From Oncomelania hupensis (Eukaryota; Mollusca; Gastropoda; Littorinimorpha; Pomatiopsidae), in the NCBI GenBank assembly GCA_036898135.1, contig CM072512.1, positions 19,386,118 through 19,450,117 of the forward strand: a stretch of DNA of 64,000 bases, written 5' to 3'. Below are positions 12,713 through 27,235 of this stretch, in pieces (positions within the stretch are counted from its first letter, which is position 1; each line of letters opens with the position of its first letter). Made by a program: the position numbers and the translations under genes. The notes beneath the pieces are model-generated. The model saw only the letters and a program-made list of their open reading frames with translations, was not told the origin of the DNA and made no database searches.

Positions 12713-15700
12713 TCTCAGTGCAGTTTAAGCCGAATAGATTATATACGAAAGAGCTTGAAATTTTTACAGTTTTTAATTATTTATAATATATATTTCTGTC
12801 AGTCGAGATAAGCGCACCTAGACAGTTGGCAATTAACAGCTTTGCTATATAGTATAATTTTACTTCTAATGTATGACTATATTATACATTCTTTTGTTCG
12901 TTTTAGTTAAACATTCTTAATTTAAAGCGTTTCCTTCCACTGTGTACTGCTATAGTATATTTTAATTTCTTTTACGCCGAGGTAATAAATCATATTAAAG
13001 CTTTGCAGCTGTTCAACAATTATTTATTTATATGTGAAACTTTAATCGAAGAAATTTATGTAGTGGTCTAAACCCTTTAAAAAACTATAAATCAGTTCAG
13101 GCTATTATTGTATTAAGCAGCAATGTAGCTTTAAACGCACTCTTTTTTCTTCGGTGTAAAAAGAACCCATCTGTAGTCAGTTGTTTACACCATATGACAT
13201 AACAGGACTATGCAGCGAGTCAACAAAGACTTAGTGCTTTGACGATCAAAGAGTCGTGCTTTGAGCTATCAAAGAATCATACACCACTCCAAAACGCAAA
13301 CGTAGAGTACAGATCGTCAAATTTGTAGTCGGAGGCGTTCGGCGGCGGCGAATTGAGCAAACAGGGGAGATCGATCCATCTGGTCACGCTCTTAATTTAC
13401 GTGATTGCGGGGTTTGATCTTATAATGATTTATGAGCGAAGTCAGTTATGTGCTATTAAGGTTGTAACCAGCACTGAGGATCAATATTTAAAAGTAACAG
13501 ATAAATCAGTATCATACTGTTGGGGAAATGTCAGTGTTATAATTTTCGTTTAAAACGGTTGTGTGCTGAATTTTTAAGAGTATGTACTACATTCTGCACG
13601 GGGTTTTGTTCCTATTTTTAGAACAATTTGACGAGACTTTAAGTTTATGGACAGAAGGAAGCAGATGATTTTCATGGAGGCTTTGTTATTGATAGTGATA
13701 TTAATTAAGTGCATTTGATAGTTTAACGCTTTTTCTTTGTTTTAAGGAGTTCCTTATAGAGTTATTAAGGCAGCTTTAGTAGAGACGTGCAGAGAGTTGT
13801 ATTTGCAATCAGCGGACGTTCTGTGCTGCGAATGTATTGTACCTTTAATTCTGATAAGAAAATAATTATATAAATTCGTGATGCAATATTCTTGATTGTC
13901 GCTAGTTTATAATTCCATCATTCGCCCCCTTTTCCTTCCACTCGATTATTATGAACAACCCCGTGTTTTCGGTACGCTAACTTAATCCTTTGCTTTTATC
14001 TATATCACAAAGACAAATACAAAGCTTTGAATGTAGAGTTTTTACCTGGCCTTATGAAGAATAATAACCTTGTCATACTTAAAGGTGATTTTTGATTGCG
14101 TCACTGTGTACACTCTGTACCTTTAATTGATTTATAGCCTTATAGTTTGCTTGCAAAATACGTCATTTGTCATGTTGCCGCTCTTGGCATGTTACCATAC
14201 TGTGTGTTTTATCAGTATCATCTTTTGAACTGTAGGTTTTGATCAATATTGTCTTTTTTTTAAGTATGGCTTGAAGTGCGTCAGAAGGTCGAATAGAGAG
14301 TTAAATGCATGAACGTGTATAACATTGAATGAGATGTATTTAAATTTGCATGTGGGAGGATTACACGCGGCAGCTGTTCACTGTGAGGTTTGTTTGCCTG
14401 CTATTACATCAGCGCAAAACTGCATTTTTAACGCCCCGCTGGTATAAAATTGTATTAAACCCGTTGCTAGCTTTTATTGGTTACTGGTGTTTTTACGAGA
14501 CTGCAGTCTTTGTGGTATAATATGCGCATTTTGTATGCGACGAAGTAGTGCTGAAAATTTTGGTCATTGTATAAAGTTTTGTTTCACGCAGTGCGGCCTT
14601 TTAATGTAATTGCCGTCTGAAAATGCGTCTTTTGTTCAAGTTGTGTTATACAGAGGATCTGTTTATTGTGTGTTATTGCCAGTGAGATGGCTATCTTCCG
14701 GGCATCTTAATAATTATTTTATTATTAATTACTTTTATATAGCGCTTTTTTCAGCTCAAGAGCCACTCAATGCGCTGGCCAATACAGAATCTAACACAAG
14801 CCGCCCGAGGCGCCCGCTTGCAGCCATTGGGCGCATACTGTGACGCCCAGACGGCTGAGCACACATTATTTTGGGCGGCCAGGAATGGGGAGAAGGGACC
14901 TAGTGCGTGCTGAATGTATTTGTTTAGCCTTTAAAGATACTTTAAAACTGTGACAATTGTGTTACGAATATATTTAAGGCGCTGACTATAATTGTTATTG
15001 GGGGTTTTTTTTGGGTTTTTTTGGAAGTTATGTAAACTTAAGTGCAATAACAGGTAACGACGTAGGACCAAACGAATGTAAGCAGCGTAGGTGTACGTGA
15101 CACGTGAACACTTGTTATGTCTGAAAATGTAATGCGAAGTTAAAGTTGTTTCCAGTTAAGTTTGAGTTTTTTTTCTGACGACAGAAGCAATTAGAACTTA
15201 TCTGGTCAAGTTGAGGTGTCACCATGCTTGTTCACGAACTTGTGAAGACGCTGAGCTATTATCTGCAAACTGGAACAAAGCCGTTCAGATAATTTCCGTT
15301 CTTCTATAGATAATTGTCTGTTCAGACTAATTCTGTTAACCCGAAACAGTAATAAAGTTCTTGTCTTGTCTTGTCTTGTCTTGACTGCTTCTGTCATCGA
15401 GGCAGACAGACCCTTGCGATCACTGTGTTGAGTGTACCAGAAATGTTACTGTTACATCGATACTCGCGTATTTCGCTGTTGGGAAATGTTTGGTTTGCCG
15501 TCGATTTTTTTAAAATTAATACATTAATTAATCAACAGAATATTGTTGCAAAGATTATTGGCGGTATGTTTAACGGTTGCTTAAAGAATTTGTATGAAAG
15601 CCAACTTGTGAAGAATGCCAGCATGGCAGAAGATCCAGTTGAGTGAAAGATCATAATTATAACCCTCGTTAACTAAGTCTTACGCGTGTCTTGAAACAAT

Positions 15701-16480
15701 TGAGGTGGTAGTTTTAAGAAGTCAATTGTATGCAAATTTGACGAATGACATCTTTGGTCCTTGTGTGTTGATCGATTGATGATTAACCTGTTCCAGTTAC
15801 AAAGGTAGTCTGTGCGTGTGCATTGTGAAAATGCTCCTTGCATGAAATGAGGCATTCTTGTTATGTTAAATGAACGCAGTGGGAGTCCATATTCATAGAA
15901 TATGGACGATGTTGACAGCGTTGAGCGTTGTCCAAGCTGCTAGCAAGTATGGATTGTTGGCTGGTATCCCGGCATACATTGATTTAAAGAGAGTATGGAT
16001 TGACACTTCATTAGAACTATAAGTTATTGGTATTATTATTAATTAGCAGTTTGAACGCTGGTTGACCGGTGGTTTACTTGAAACAACATTGTGATAGATT
16101 GTTTCTAAATCTTTATAAATCAATTGATGGTCATGTGCACGTTTTTAATTTAAAGGAACTCTCAGCAATATGTTTAGTGTGAACCCTTGATTTATAAAAC
16201 AGCAGTCAACAACGGTTTCCACAATATAAAGCACGCGACGCCAGTATGTTAATGTTTAAAGCGACTGTAAAGGGACGTCTACAAGGATTATTTGCACAGC
16301 GAATTCTTCTATTGTGCTAAACATTCTCCGAGTACGAGACAGTTATTAATGTAGGCTGTTTGGGATATGTATTGACTTGCCTCGGCGTGACATTCACTTG
16401 CCCGTGACACCAAAAGCTGAAATTAAAAGCGTGACTCACCAGGACATATAGTCACATTCATCATTCTTCTGAAGGGTGTA
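12713..16480. other. AT-rich non-coding stretch with repeat remnants
   Basis: No gene is supported. A GC-rich patch at about 14740-14880 contains TATATAGCGC and resembles short dispersed repeats of marine animals. A (TTGTC)n tail lies at 15354-15385. The remainder shows nothing recognisable. Confidence 0.45.
15340..15385 (+). repeat. LINE/SINE-type 3' tail, (TTGTC)n
   Basis: AATAAAGTTC is followed by TTGTC units. This is the same layout as the tail at 51230-51268 (AATAAAGTTGAC then TTGAC units), so it is probably the end of a 5'-truncated non-LTR element lying upstream. Confidence 0.5.
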
Positions 16481-16695
16481 TAACTTCATTTTAATGCTAC
16501 AGGAGGACAGAAAAGAACATAATGGCGGGCAGTAGCCAATGTATAATGCTCCCTGTATGCAGCTTTTAATTTGTGTATGTAACTTGGAAAAGGACTGGCT
16601 TCAGTGAACGGACTATTTTTAAGACTGGAAAGCAGTGTTAGTGTGTGTATTTGGAGGATACCTGAAACTAAAGGACGATTTCCATTGTGAAAACG

Positions 16696-16785
16696 ATGCC
16701 TAAGACAAAACCCAAAGAAAAGTTCTCGCAAGATATGGAGTCCTCATCTTTGGGATGCGGATGCTTTTCGCGACGAGCTCGAAAG
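16696..16785 (+). CDS. Candidate first coding exon, 30 codons
   Basis: ATG at 16696 has A at position -3 and an in-frame TAA 27 bases upstream (16669-16671). Thirty codons follow and end exactly at AAAG/GTGAGA, a good splice donor, in phase 0. The peptide starts MPKTKPKEKF and ends CGCFSRRARK. The two cysteines beside basic residues could be lipidated, but this is speculation. Phase 0 is compatible with the acceptor at 28749, so it could be an alternative 5' exon of the SH3-domain gene (intron 11,963 bp). A protein starting this way would lack the first half of the SH3 fold, so an unseen exon may lie between, or the exon belongs to another gene. A chance frame of 30 codons cannot be excluded. 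Confidence 0.4.
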
Positions 16786-16858
16786 GTGAGAAATTGTGTT
16801 TGCTTGAAATGTTAAGACGCCCCTTTTGTTTTTCTGAGCCCCGAAGACGCCACTTTGT

Positions 16859-17120
<262 letters not shown>

Positions 17121-17623
17121 TTTTCTCTCTCTCTCCATTATTTCATCCCCCCCACCCCTCTTCTCCTTCTCCCTCAGAGCACAAGTTGTGACTTATACTT
17201 CACTCGCTCAGTGTTGCGCCGCTGCCGTTGATGATGAGAATGATAATGTTGATAGCGATGGAGGCGCGCCAGGGGTTGATGAGTGTAACTTTTTTTTATT
17301 TATTAGCTTTGATGCTGCTGATCGTGGTATCCTACCTGACAAGCTCTTTAGAGCCTCTCTCTCATCACTTGATGGCTGCTGCGTTTGGAAGCGTTATCAC
17401 GTGGGTGCTATAGATGAGTCTGACCGTGATGAGTGGGAGGGGGGGGGGGGGTTGTCATATTACAAGATATATTATAAGGATATGGGGTATTTTACAGGAG
17501 GTAGAAAAGGGGTTGAGGATGGGGGTAATAATTGGATTCAGGATACCTAATTAATATTGTTTAGAAGGAACTGGAGGGGGAGGAGAGGTGGGAGGATGGA
17601 TGTCACGTATGCACGCATAAACA

Positions 17624-17627
<4 letters not shown>

Positions 17628-17703
<76 letters not shown>
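17628..17703. repeat. (GA)n microsatellite
   Basis: About 38 uninterrupted GA units. Confidence 0.97.
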
Positions 17704-17706
<3 letters not shown>

Positions 17707-18215
17707 TTCAAGCTGCCGGTGTTGTTACTTTTTCGAGCTTATTGCATCATTCATTCATTCTTCAGTTCTTACAGTATTGCCATGGAGTTAGAGTAACTTG
17801 TATTTTGATATTTTTAGCATTTTACTTCGAATTTCATTGTCTTTCGGTTTTTGTGTTTATATTATTTTTAAAGTCTAAAGTTTTTTAATGTATCGTCCTT
17901 GAGTAATTTCAGTGAACTTTTTGCTAAGTGCTTTTTCTGGCCCCGCGGCTCTAAACTAAAAAAAAATACAAACACGCTTCCTGGGTTTACTGACTTCGTG
18001 ATGACGCATGCCTTGTTCTAGAAGGCTCGAGATAAGATTCCAGCAGCTTACAGTCCGTTCAGGTTCTTCTTTTAGAACTTAGAGATCTAGTACAGAACTA
18101 GGTTTGTACTCTGGAAACATCAGCCCCAACACATCCCCCACTTCCATTGTGGCACAGTAGAGAAAGTGCGTGTGTCTGTGCCTGTGTGTGAGGCAGAGAT
18201 GGTGTGAGAGAGAGG

Positions 18216-18216
<1 letters not shown>

Positions 18217-18250
<34 letters not shown>
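18217..18250. repeat. (GT)n microsatellite
   Basis: About 16 GT units next to a GA-rich patch. Confidence 0.9.
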
Positions 18251-18253
<3 letters not shown>

Positions 18254-18851
18254 ATAGATGTTTGTGTAGGAGTGCGTGCGAGCGTTCGTACGTTTGTTTG
18301 TGACCTACCTAGAGCAAATGCTGGCATCTTCAAGTTAATGCTTGTCAGTAACATAGCAACACATTGTTACCGTTTTCTACAGAGTACAATAATTGTCTAT
18401 AAGCCATAGCAATTATTCCCGTCCCTTCAAAAATGCGTAATTTTTATTTTATTTTAATCAAGTTACGAAGCGAGGAGAAGATGGTTCGTTTTATTTTAAC
18501 AGTTGAGCGATGGAGCGCCTGCCAACGTCCATTTTCAGATCAGTTTGTTGCCTCTTTTCAGGATTTCCTTTCAGGATCATCATTCCCATTTTTAATAATG
18601 ACGTTGGTAGAACGAACGAAAAACGATGCTTAACGTCCTATTGCATGAGCGTTAAGGACGATCACCACGTCGCCACCCTGACAACAATGACCATCATCAT
18701 CATATCAAAAATGAGATCCAACGGATCTTCATGGTACTACGTTGGTAGATTAGCGTCAATCTTATTTATATACTACTGATGTAAGGTCTGTTTGTTTTCT
18801 TTTTGCTTTTCCCTCATTAACTAACATTGAAATAGCTATCGTTCCTTTTCG

Positions 18852-18860
18852 TCGTCGTCG

Positions 18861-18910
<50 letters not shown>

Positions 18911-19002
18911 TTCTTCTTCTTCTTCTTCTTCTTCTTCTTCTTCTTCTTCTTCTTCTTCTTCTTCTTCTTCTTCTTCTCCTCCTCCTCCTCCTCCTCCTCC
19001 TT
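18852..19002. repeat. Compound trinucleotide repeat (CAT)n(TTC)n(TCC)n
   Basis: Roughly 19 CAT, 22 TTC and 8 TCC units lie head to tail. The TTC/TCC half is a pure pyrimidine strand. Glu/Asp and Lys/Met homopolymer frames across it are artefacts. Confidence 0.97.
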
Positions 19003-22000
19003 CTCCATTTTTTTTCTGTCCGTCTGTCTTCTCACGGGTACACATTCGTGGTCAGTACCATGACATATTCAGAGGGTTTGTTTTCTTTGATAGGGTCAGT
19101 GTCCAAACAGCCGATTGGCTTTTATCGCCAAAGACTGAGGTGTTTCTCTCTGGTTATCTCCATTCATTAATTACCTTCTTAATGAACCCCACCCCACCCA
19201 CCCGTTTCGGGCTGTTCTGTTACAGCTGGCGTTTGCTGCTTTGTATTATTGGTATGCTACATGGACGCTGTCTCGTATTGCTCTTGTTCTTACTTCTCTC
19301 TATCTAGGATTTGATTCTCTCGGATCGAATTTGAACCGATTTGATGACACTTTAAGAAGATGATGCTGTTGTCAGTTGCTTAACAAGTGTATACTTTATT
19401 ATCTAGAATAGCAGAATGGAGAACTGAGTTATTAAAAGATTTCAGGCCCCATGTTTTAGGGATCTTGCTCATTAACGTATGTGAGTAAAGCCATACCCGC
19501 CCTCAGCCTGTAACATTTTGTCTTTTCTCTAAATCCTTTGGGGGAAAACAGAAGAGCTTTGCAGACTGCAGTCTATTAAAACGATCAATTTAATGGCTAA
19601 TTTTTACGCTAACAAATATTTCTTACAAATTGATTCTTTTTCCTATCCATGCCCGAACAACTTCTAGTTTTCTCCCTCTTGTTTATAAACCTGCCGTCTG
19701 GAGAGGGTGTCTCTCCAGCTCTCTTGGGTGGCTTTGGGCTCTTAAGAAACGTGCAAGCAGCCCACGAATGTGTTATGACCCACCTGTCGAGATAAAGAGG
19801 AAGGTCAGGTAAACAGCAGGTAAACGACGATCTCTTTTACAAGCAGGTGGGCATGCAGGTAACAATTTTATATAAGGAAAAAGAATGCTCTCTTCTGTTC
19901 TTATCCATGCAAGATTTTTAATGCACGCTTCTGCTATGTTAAGATTTGTGCCCCTTTTGTGTGTAGAAAGAATCGGAGTCAGACATGTTTTTTATCCCCA
20001 GCAGGAACAAAGCAATTAGTCTGAAAGAGAAGAAACGATATTATTACCTTCACAGGTGTTGTAGTTAGTTGTGCTACATCAGCTCTGACATTATAAACCA
20101 GAATCTTTGGTCAATTATTGGATCGCGTGTCTGTTCATTCGTTCTTTTCATTAATAATTTCTTTGGAAACAGCAGCTATCATTTCATTGTTAAATTGCAA
20201 GAGTCGCTGTACACCTCGTAAATGACACATTTGACTTAACGGTACCAAAACTATTTCTGCTGCGTTCCATGAAAAATGAAGAATTTACGATCATTAGATA
20301 TATTTTATTAATCTAATGCCTATTCTACTGATAGGGTGTAATATCTAGTACTACTTCGTGACTCCAGTAAATAAATAAATAAATAAAATAAAATTTTAAA
20401 AAACTCTTCATCAAGTATAAGTGTTATGTTTTGTCTGTCTTGGTGCTAACCTCAGGGTTGGTGCCAAGAATCTGACGCTTGCTTGATCTTTAGGCACAGT
20501 TTGTGTATGACTGACTCGCCAAATGTTCCATTAAAGAGCTCGATCATTACTAGAAAAAAACACTGAAACCTTAAGTACCACAGATTAATTGTGATAATAA
20601 ACAAACTGACAATGCATAGAGGATGCTATACGATAAATACTACAGAAATACTAGTGTATGCCCACTGGCTCTACTGAGTCGACGAGGCTACCAGATGCTG
20701 TGCTGTTGTATAGCTGATGAGGCATAATGCATGCTATCAGCTGCGGAATCGTAATGTATGAGCACAATCCACCCACTCAGACCGGACATTCTTTACATTC
20801 AGTGCGTTTGTGGCTATTACGGGGTAGTTTGAGGTCTCTTTATGTAATGATGAAGTTTCGTAAGGTAAAACCCTGACTTTGTCGGTAAAAGCAGCATGTG
20901 CTTGCAGTTGCAGACGATAAAATAGCAATATCTCTCGAGTAACACTTTCTTTACTCTAAAATTGGGAATCATTACTGAAAACGAGGAATCAGCAGTTGTT
21001 TGTGCTTCAACGGGATACCTTGTGGTTCCTTCATAACATGGATTCCTTCTTTATTGCGTTGACTTTATTTGAGCTGTTTATTTTCCTATGAGCTGCCAGG
21101 AAGGCGTCTGGCATTTTACTTTATCAACTTTCTCTTATGATACGAACAAGAATGCCCAGATGACATAAACTACAACTTGAATACTCAAATCCGTTTCCGA
21201 AACTAACATGTGGGCTGTGACTTTACACTGATCTTCGGGCAGACTTTGGGATTAACCCACTGATTTTGGCGTCACAATGGATTATTGGAAAATTATAATC
21301 CTGAATTACGGATCCCGCGCTGAAAGTATATAATTTAACTCTCGGTGGTTTCAGCGTCTTTACCGTCTTTAGTGACGGCGATCATCAATTAAGACAACAT
21401 CGTTTGGTAAAATTGGTTACTGTTTCACAAGCAGTGTGTGTTAGCGTTAGAAGTTTGATTTCAGTGATTTAGAAGGTTGTGTCTAACTAGTTAGGTGGTG
21501 AGCGGGTGAATTTTAAGACGGCGTGTTCGCGTGACATCGATAGCGTTGTTCATATTACGCTTTGTCAGAACTAATCACTCAGTCTGATGAAAGTATGACG
21601 ATGTGTTCTTCTCTTTAAAACGTTTAATTATGAATTATAATTATTTAGCAGTGAGCCAGACGTGTGCGGATTAGAGGTGCGCGTCATTTGTTTACCACTG
21701 TTTGAGCGGTGTTTAGCTTCTTGCGTACATGTAGAGTAGTTTTGGTGTCTTGTTAGATCATCACAGGGGAAGGCGCGTTTTCTGACGCCGACATTGAATG
21801 AATAATCATTGTGTGAAGTCATTACCACCACCACGACTGATCACTCCCTATTCAGAATATTCGTCACAATCAGAGCTCGCAGCCTTCTATAGGATACTCC
21901 GTCAATCTTTATGATATTCGGTAGGTCAGTGATGCTCTATGCATAGACTCTGTACTCTCGCCTCCTCCAGAATGCATCATTATTTGATCCTCTATGAACG

Positions 22001-24520
22001 AGCCTGCCTTCGCAGAGGACGTGATGGTTGACAGATATGATAAAGAGCCCTTAATGCTGAATAGATTGTCTCAGTACCATGTTGGGCCCATTTTACCAGT
22101 CAGCAGGATTTAGATGACGGCAGAACCCTGTAACGGTACACCTGGTATAGGTCAGAATGCTTGCAGGCTGATAGGCTGAAATGTACAGGACAGAATATAT
22201 ACCATCCTGAAATGTACAGGACAGAATATATGCCATATATAATAGCTTTGTTATGACAGTTAAGCTTTAAAATGTTCCCAAAGCTCATCGGAGGCAGTTG
22301 AGGTAATGTTTCTTTATGGATCACCTGACCTATTAGCTTTCTTGATCTATCGATGGATCAGTTTGTTGGTCAATGATGGATTGTGGATGATGATAGTTTT
22401 TTTTTAAATTGATTGATTGAACAGTTTCTAGAGCGATACATTGATTAATAAGAATGCGACATGCTACGGTATTTACAGGAAGAACATTCCCCAAGCCTTC
22501 TATGACTGGACTGCGACAGGCAAATGTCATTGTAGTATCTGATAATAGTATCTGAGTATTTGATGTAGTTTCTGTTGGAACCGTACCACGACTGACGTTG
22601 TGTAAATTCTGCAATATTTACTAATCCATCAACCGCGACCTGCAAACAGTTCTGTTGGCTCAGAGGTCTGACAGCGACGACGTTCGCCAGACATCAATGG
22701 CGTCTGGCAGAAAAATCGTTTTGGCACAGTACTGAAGAAAAACAGTTTAGCACTCGTCAGCGTGACAGATGGTGTTTTGCTTTGGTTCTCGTAGTACTAC
22801 CGAGTTGATACTGAATAATATTAGTGTTATGGTATCGTCTTGAGCAATGTCTCAATGATTGATATGTGAACTTTGTACGAGTTTCTGTGAGTTTGTATGG
22901 TGTGGCGTTTGGCTGGAAATAACGGAGTTTCAGTGTGGAGTCTTTAAACAACTGAATCTAGTGTAATATTATTAAGTTTATTATTAAGTCTGCTGATTGT
23001 CCAGAAAGGTGTGATCTTAAAGTTTGAATCGGTGATTGTTCTTTAAAATAAACACAAGTCTATTTATTTAGCATTTAAAGGCATCAGTGACAAGCCTGTT
23101 GTGACACAGCATGCCAGGCGTCTCCGTGGAGCATTAATAGGGGATGTTCCGCAGAAGAATTTTCTTCACACAGCTGACACCGCTGTAAGGTTTAACGATA
23201 TAGCTCTATCTGTGCGTGATCGATTCTGAAATTCCACTTTGACAGTCACGTTCATCACCATTATCTGTTAAGACAGCAACTATTGCGAGTTTGTGTGTGT
23301 GTGGATGACTTAATTTATTGTTGACTTGCCAAGTCGGCAATTTATCATTGCACCCAAACACTTGGCGGTCTGTCTCTCGTTCTATTGTTATATGCCAATT
23401 GAATAATGCTGGTTTGTGTTTTTCAAAAGACTTCACGTTCTAGCCTTGTTTTTAATTGTGTGTTCCATTCGTCAGCACATTTTTTCATCCATGATTATGT
23501 TCACAAATCTTGTTGAGCATGTTTATGACTCTTGTGCAGTGTTTTTACCAACTTAATACTGCGTACATACAACTTATGTTTAATGATTATTCACACGTTA
23601 TACTGAGCTGTATAATTGACTTCTGTTGTGGCGAGGTGGGTATGCAAAGGTGGTACGTTCATACCTTGCTAACATTCAATATTGAAATGTATTCTTTTAT
23701 TAAATATTAGAATCTAATCTTTCATAACGTTATTAATATTTTTGACAGAAGCCCACCAACGTTTGATTCACAACCTCATGGCGGTATGGTTGTTAGGGGT
23801 AAGAATCCCGATGCCAAGTTTGGGACATCTCTGGAGATGTCTGGAAGGGTTTTGCTAACGGGTGTGCGTTGTCGATTGCATTGGCATCTAATTCGCCCCC
23901 AACACGCCACAGCGCTTCTGTATGAAGAATGAGAGCGGACAAGAACTCACAAGAGACACGTAAAGACCGGTCATCCGTCTTTGCCCATCCGCACCCAACC
24001 CGCAGCGCCGCTAATAAACGCTTCAGTTTTCTAGTTCATTTGGTTTAATGTATAAATATACTATAGTTAATTTTTCAAACCTACACTGTTTAAACAATTG
24101 TGATTTTAAACTGTTTTCACTCTGACATTTCTGTGGAAGTTATTTGAAAGACAATTATTATAAGTAATAGAATGAATTTGCAGTTAACACCGTATTCGCC
24201 ATGTTGCATTGACCAATGCCAAGGGACGTTGTGCAAGTTGCAAGTGGGCTCGCTTCCCTGGCAAAATAATTATCTCGCTTTTGGTGTTCCCCTCGGTGTC
24301 ACAACTAATAAGCCTAACTGGACAGCTAGTGCGGAATAATCGTTAAGTGAAGTATTATAATGCAATGGATGGTATGCAGGATTTTCCTGAAACTGTATGT
24401 AGCGGTTCTTTGGTCATTGAATCTTTTGATTTAAGTTTGACAAGAGGCCCTGCGGTTGATAAAAATTGATTTAAAAATATTTATTATTATGTTCTTCAGT
24501 TTTATTACCCACCCTTAATT
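19003..24520. other. Non-coding stretch
   Basis: No gene is supported. Visible details are an (AAAT)n run near 20372 and a 33-bp tandem duplication at about 22177-22245 (CTGAAATGTACAGGACAGAA, twice). No motif stands out in the short frames. Confidence 0.45.
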
Positions 24521-24527
24521 TGCTACA

Positions 24528-24612
24528 CACAAACACGCACGCACGCACACACGCATACACACAAACTGGACACACACACACACACGCGCACGCACACACA
24601 CATACACACATG
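24528..24612. repeat. CA-rich microsatellite
   Basis: Interrupted ACAC/GCAC repeats. The Cys/Val-rich minus-strand frames are translations of it. Confidence 0.9.
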
Positions 24613-24864
24613 GAGCTTTGATGATTATTGTTTCCAAATAAGAAACTCTTATTTTCTTGCAAACTACTGGTGGAATTTGGTTCAAGTTTGGTATGTACTT
24701 TGACTTTCCTTGTACCTCCAAGGTAAAACTAAACGTATGCAAATCGAATGATTGGTATGTACTTAGACTTTCCTTGTACCTCCAAGGTAAAACCAAACGT
24801 ATGCAAATCGAATGACATAACGACGTGACGTTATTTGTTAACATAAAATTGTACTTTTGTAAAG

Positions 24865-25675
24865 TGTTACACTCGATGTTGTTTTTTATCAGTTGATTCA
24901 GCCCCGATGCTTGAAATCGTTTATCCACGCAACCCGTTCAATCATCAACAAGTCAGGAGTCGTCGTATAAAGTTCTCCACTTTTATTCAGCATACATCAA
25001 CAACTGCATACAGTCGCTCAATCGCTTTTTCCACTCTACGATTCTCAACTATGAACTTTCCACTTTTTACAACTTTCTCAATTCTAATACAACTTTCTCT
25101 ACTGTCAACTCTCTCTTTTTTTCTTTTTTCTTTTTTTTCTTTTTTTTGGAGTAAATTTACGTTTCCGGACACATTAAGCGTATAGGGGACTTTTTTTTTT
25201 TTTTTTTTAAATCAGTTTTTGGTCCTTGTTTGTTTGTTTGGGTAGATTTACGTCCCCGGACACGTTGTGTATAGGGGACAATTATGGTCCTGAAACAGTG
25301 CGGCACTTATATAGTCTCTACATACTCCAGAACAAACGAGAATACCCCTGCATAAAACACCACAACCAATCAGAATTAATTTCATCATCACTGTCTCACG
25401 TCAGACAACCCTACTTGGAATGGAAGCTTCCATGGTTACCACTAGAACTATCCATACGCTTCGATCGATTGTAAACAACTGACTCGAGAAAATTCTCAAA
25501 TAATATCGACCAACTAAAAACACCAAAATTATACAAAGCTTCTTCTAATAACAACGCAAAATCAAATCAAAGATAAATACACTCTATTACTGCATGCGTT
25601 GCAAAATAAAATGAACAGACCTATCGCGCGCGTCACACACGCAAGCCTACCATTGCACGCGTCTCCAACGTAACA
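24865..25675 (-). mobile_element. Solo LTR related to the Gmr1-like element, with TAAAG target duplication
   Basis: The block starts TGTTACACTC and ends CAACGTAACA, the reverse-complemented termini of the 639-bp LTR at 53763-54401. Shared inner segments include GATTCAGCCCCGATGCT, CCACTTTTATTCAGCA and CATCAACAACTGCATAC. Five-base duplications TAAAG flank it exactly (24860-24864 and 25676-25680). No internal coding sequence remains, so it is a recombined solo LTR. At 811 bp it is longer than the young LTR and carries extra sequence, including two copies of the GTCCCC/GGGGAC motif, so it belongs to a diverged relative. Confidence 0.88.
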
Positions 25676-25745
25676 TAAAGACGTCGTATATATAATTAGA
25701 GTATACAGATGCTTTGGTCCTTAAACAAAACTATGGTATATTGAG

Positions 25746-25780
25746 TGACGTCATCGTGTGACGTCATCATGGTGACGTCA
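25746..25780. promoter_or_regulatory. Three TGACGTCA palindromes in 35 bp
   Basis: Exact CRE/ATF-type octamers lie at 25746-25753, 25759-25766 and 25773-25780 inside the tandem-repeat monomer. Three exact ATGCAAAT octamers (POU-type) occur in other parts of the same repeat at 24737, 24801 and 25895. Binding is known for these words in general; function here is not shown. Confidence 0.5.
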
Positions 25781-26123
25781 AAAATTATTGTTTTTTTTTT
25801 TTTAAATCCTATTTCTCCCAAACTACTGGAGGGATTTGGTTCAAGTTTGGTATATACTTAGACTTCTTATGACTCCAACGTAAAAATCAAACTTATGCAA
25901 ATCTAGGGACGTAAACATGATGACGTCGCCTTTTAATATTTTTTTTTAACTTTCCTTTAAACTGTGTATGTAATGAGAGTGTACAGATGCCTTGAGCTTT
26001 AGTCAAAACTTTTATCTGTAGATCGAGTAACGTCATCGTGGTGACGTAACATAATTTTCATTTAGTTATTTATTTTGCGCATTTTTCTCTAAAACTAATG
26101 GACGGATTTCGTTGAAACTTGGT

Positions 26124-27235
<1,112 letters not shown>

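Noticed and set aside
14735..14880. tRNA gene or SINE at the TATATAGCGC patch
   Set aside because: No A and B box pair could be placed; it may be a different dispersed repeat.
18817..19045. Acidic and Lys/Met homopolymer proteins
   Set aside because: Frames of the CAT/TTC/TCC repeat.
23750..24020. Possible exon or RNA gene in a GC-richer patch
   Set aside because: No open frame with splice sites and no cloverleaf-like structure seen by eye.
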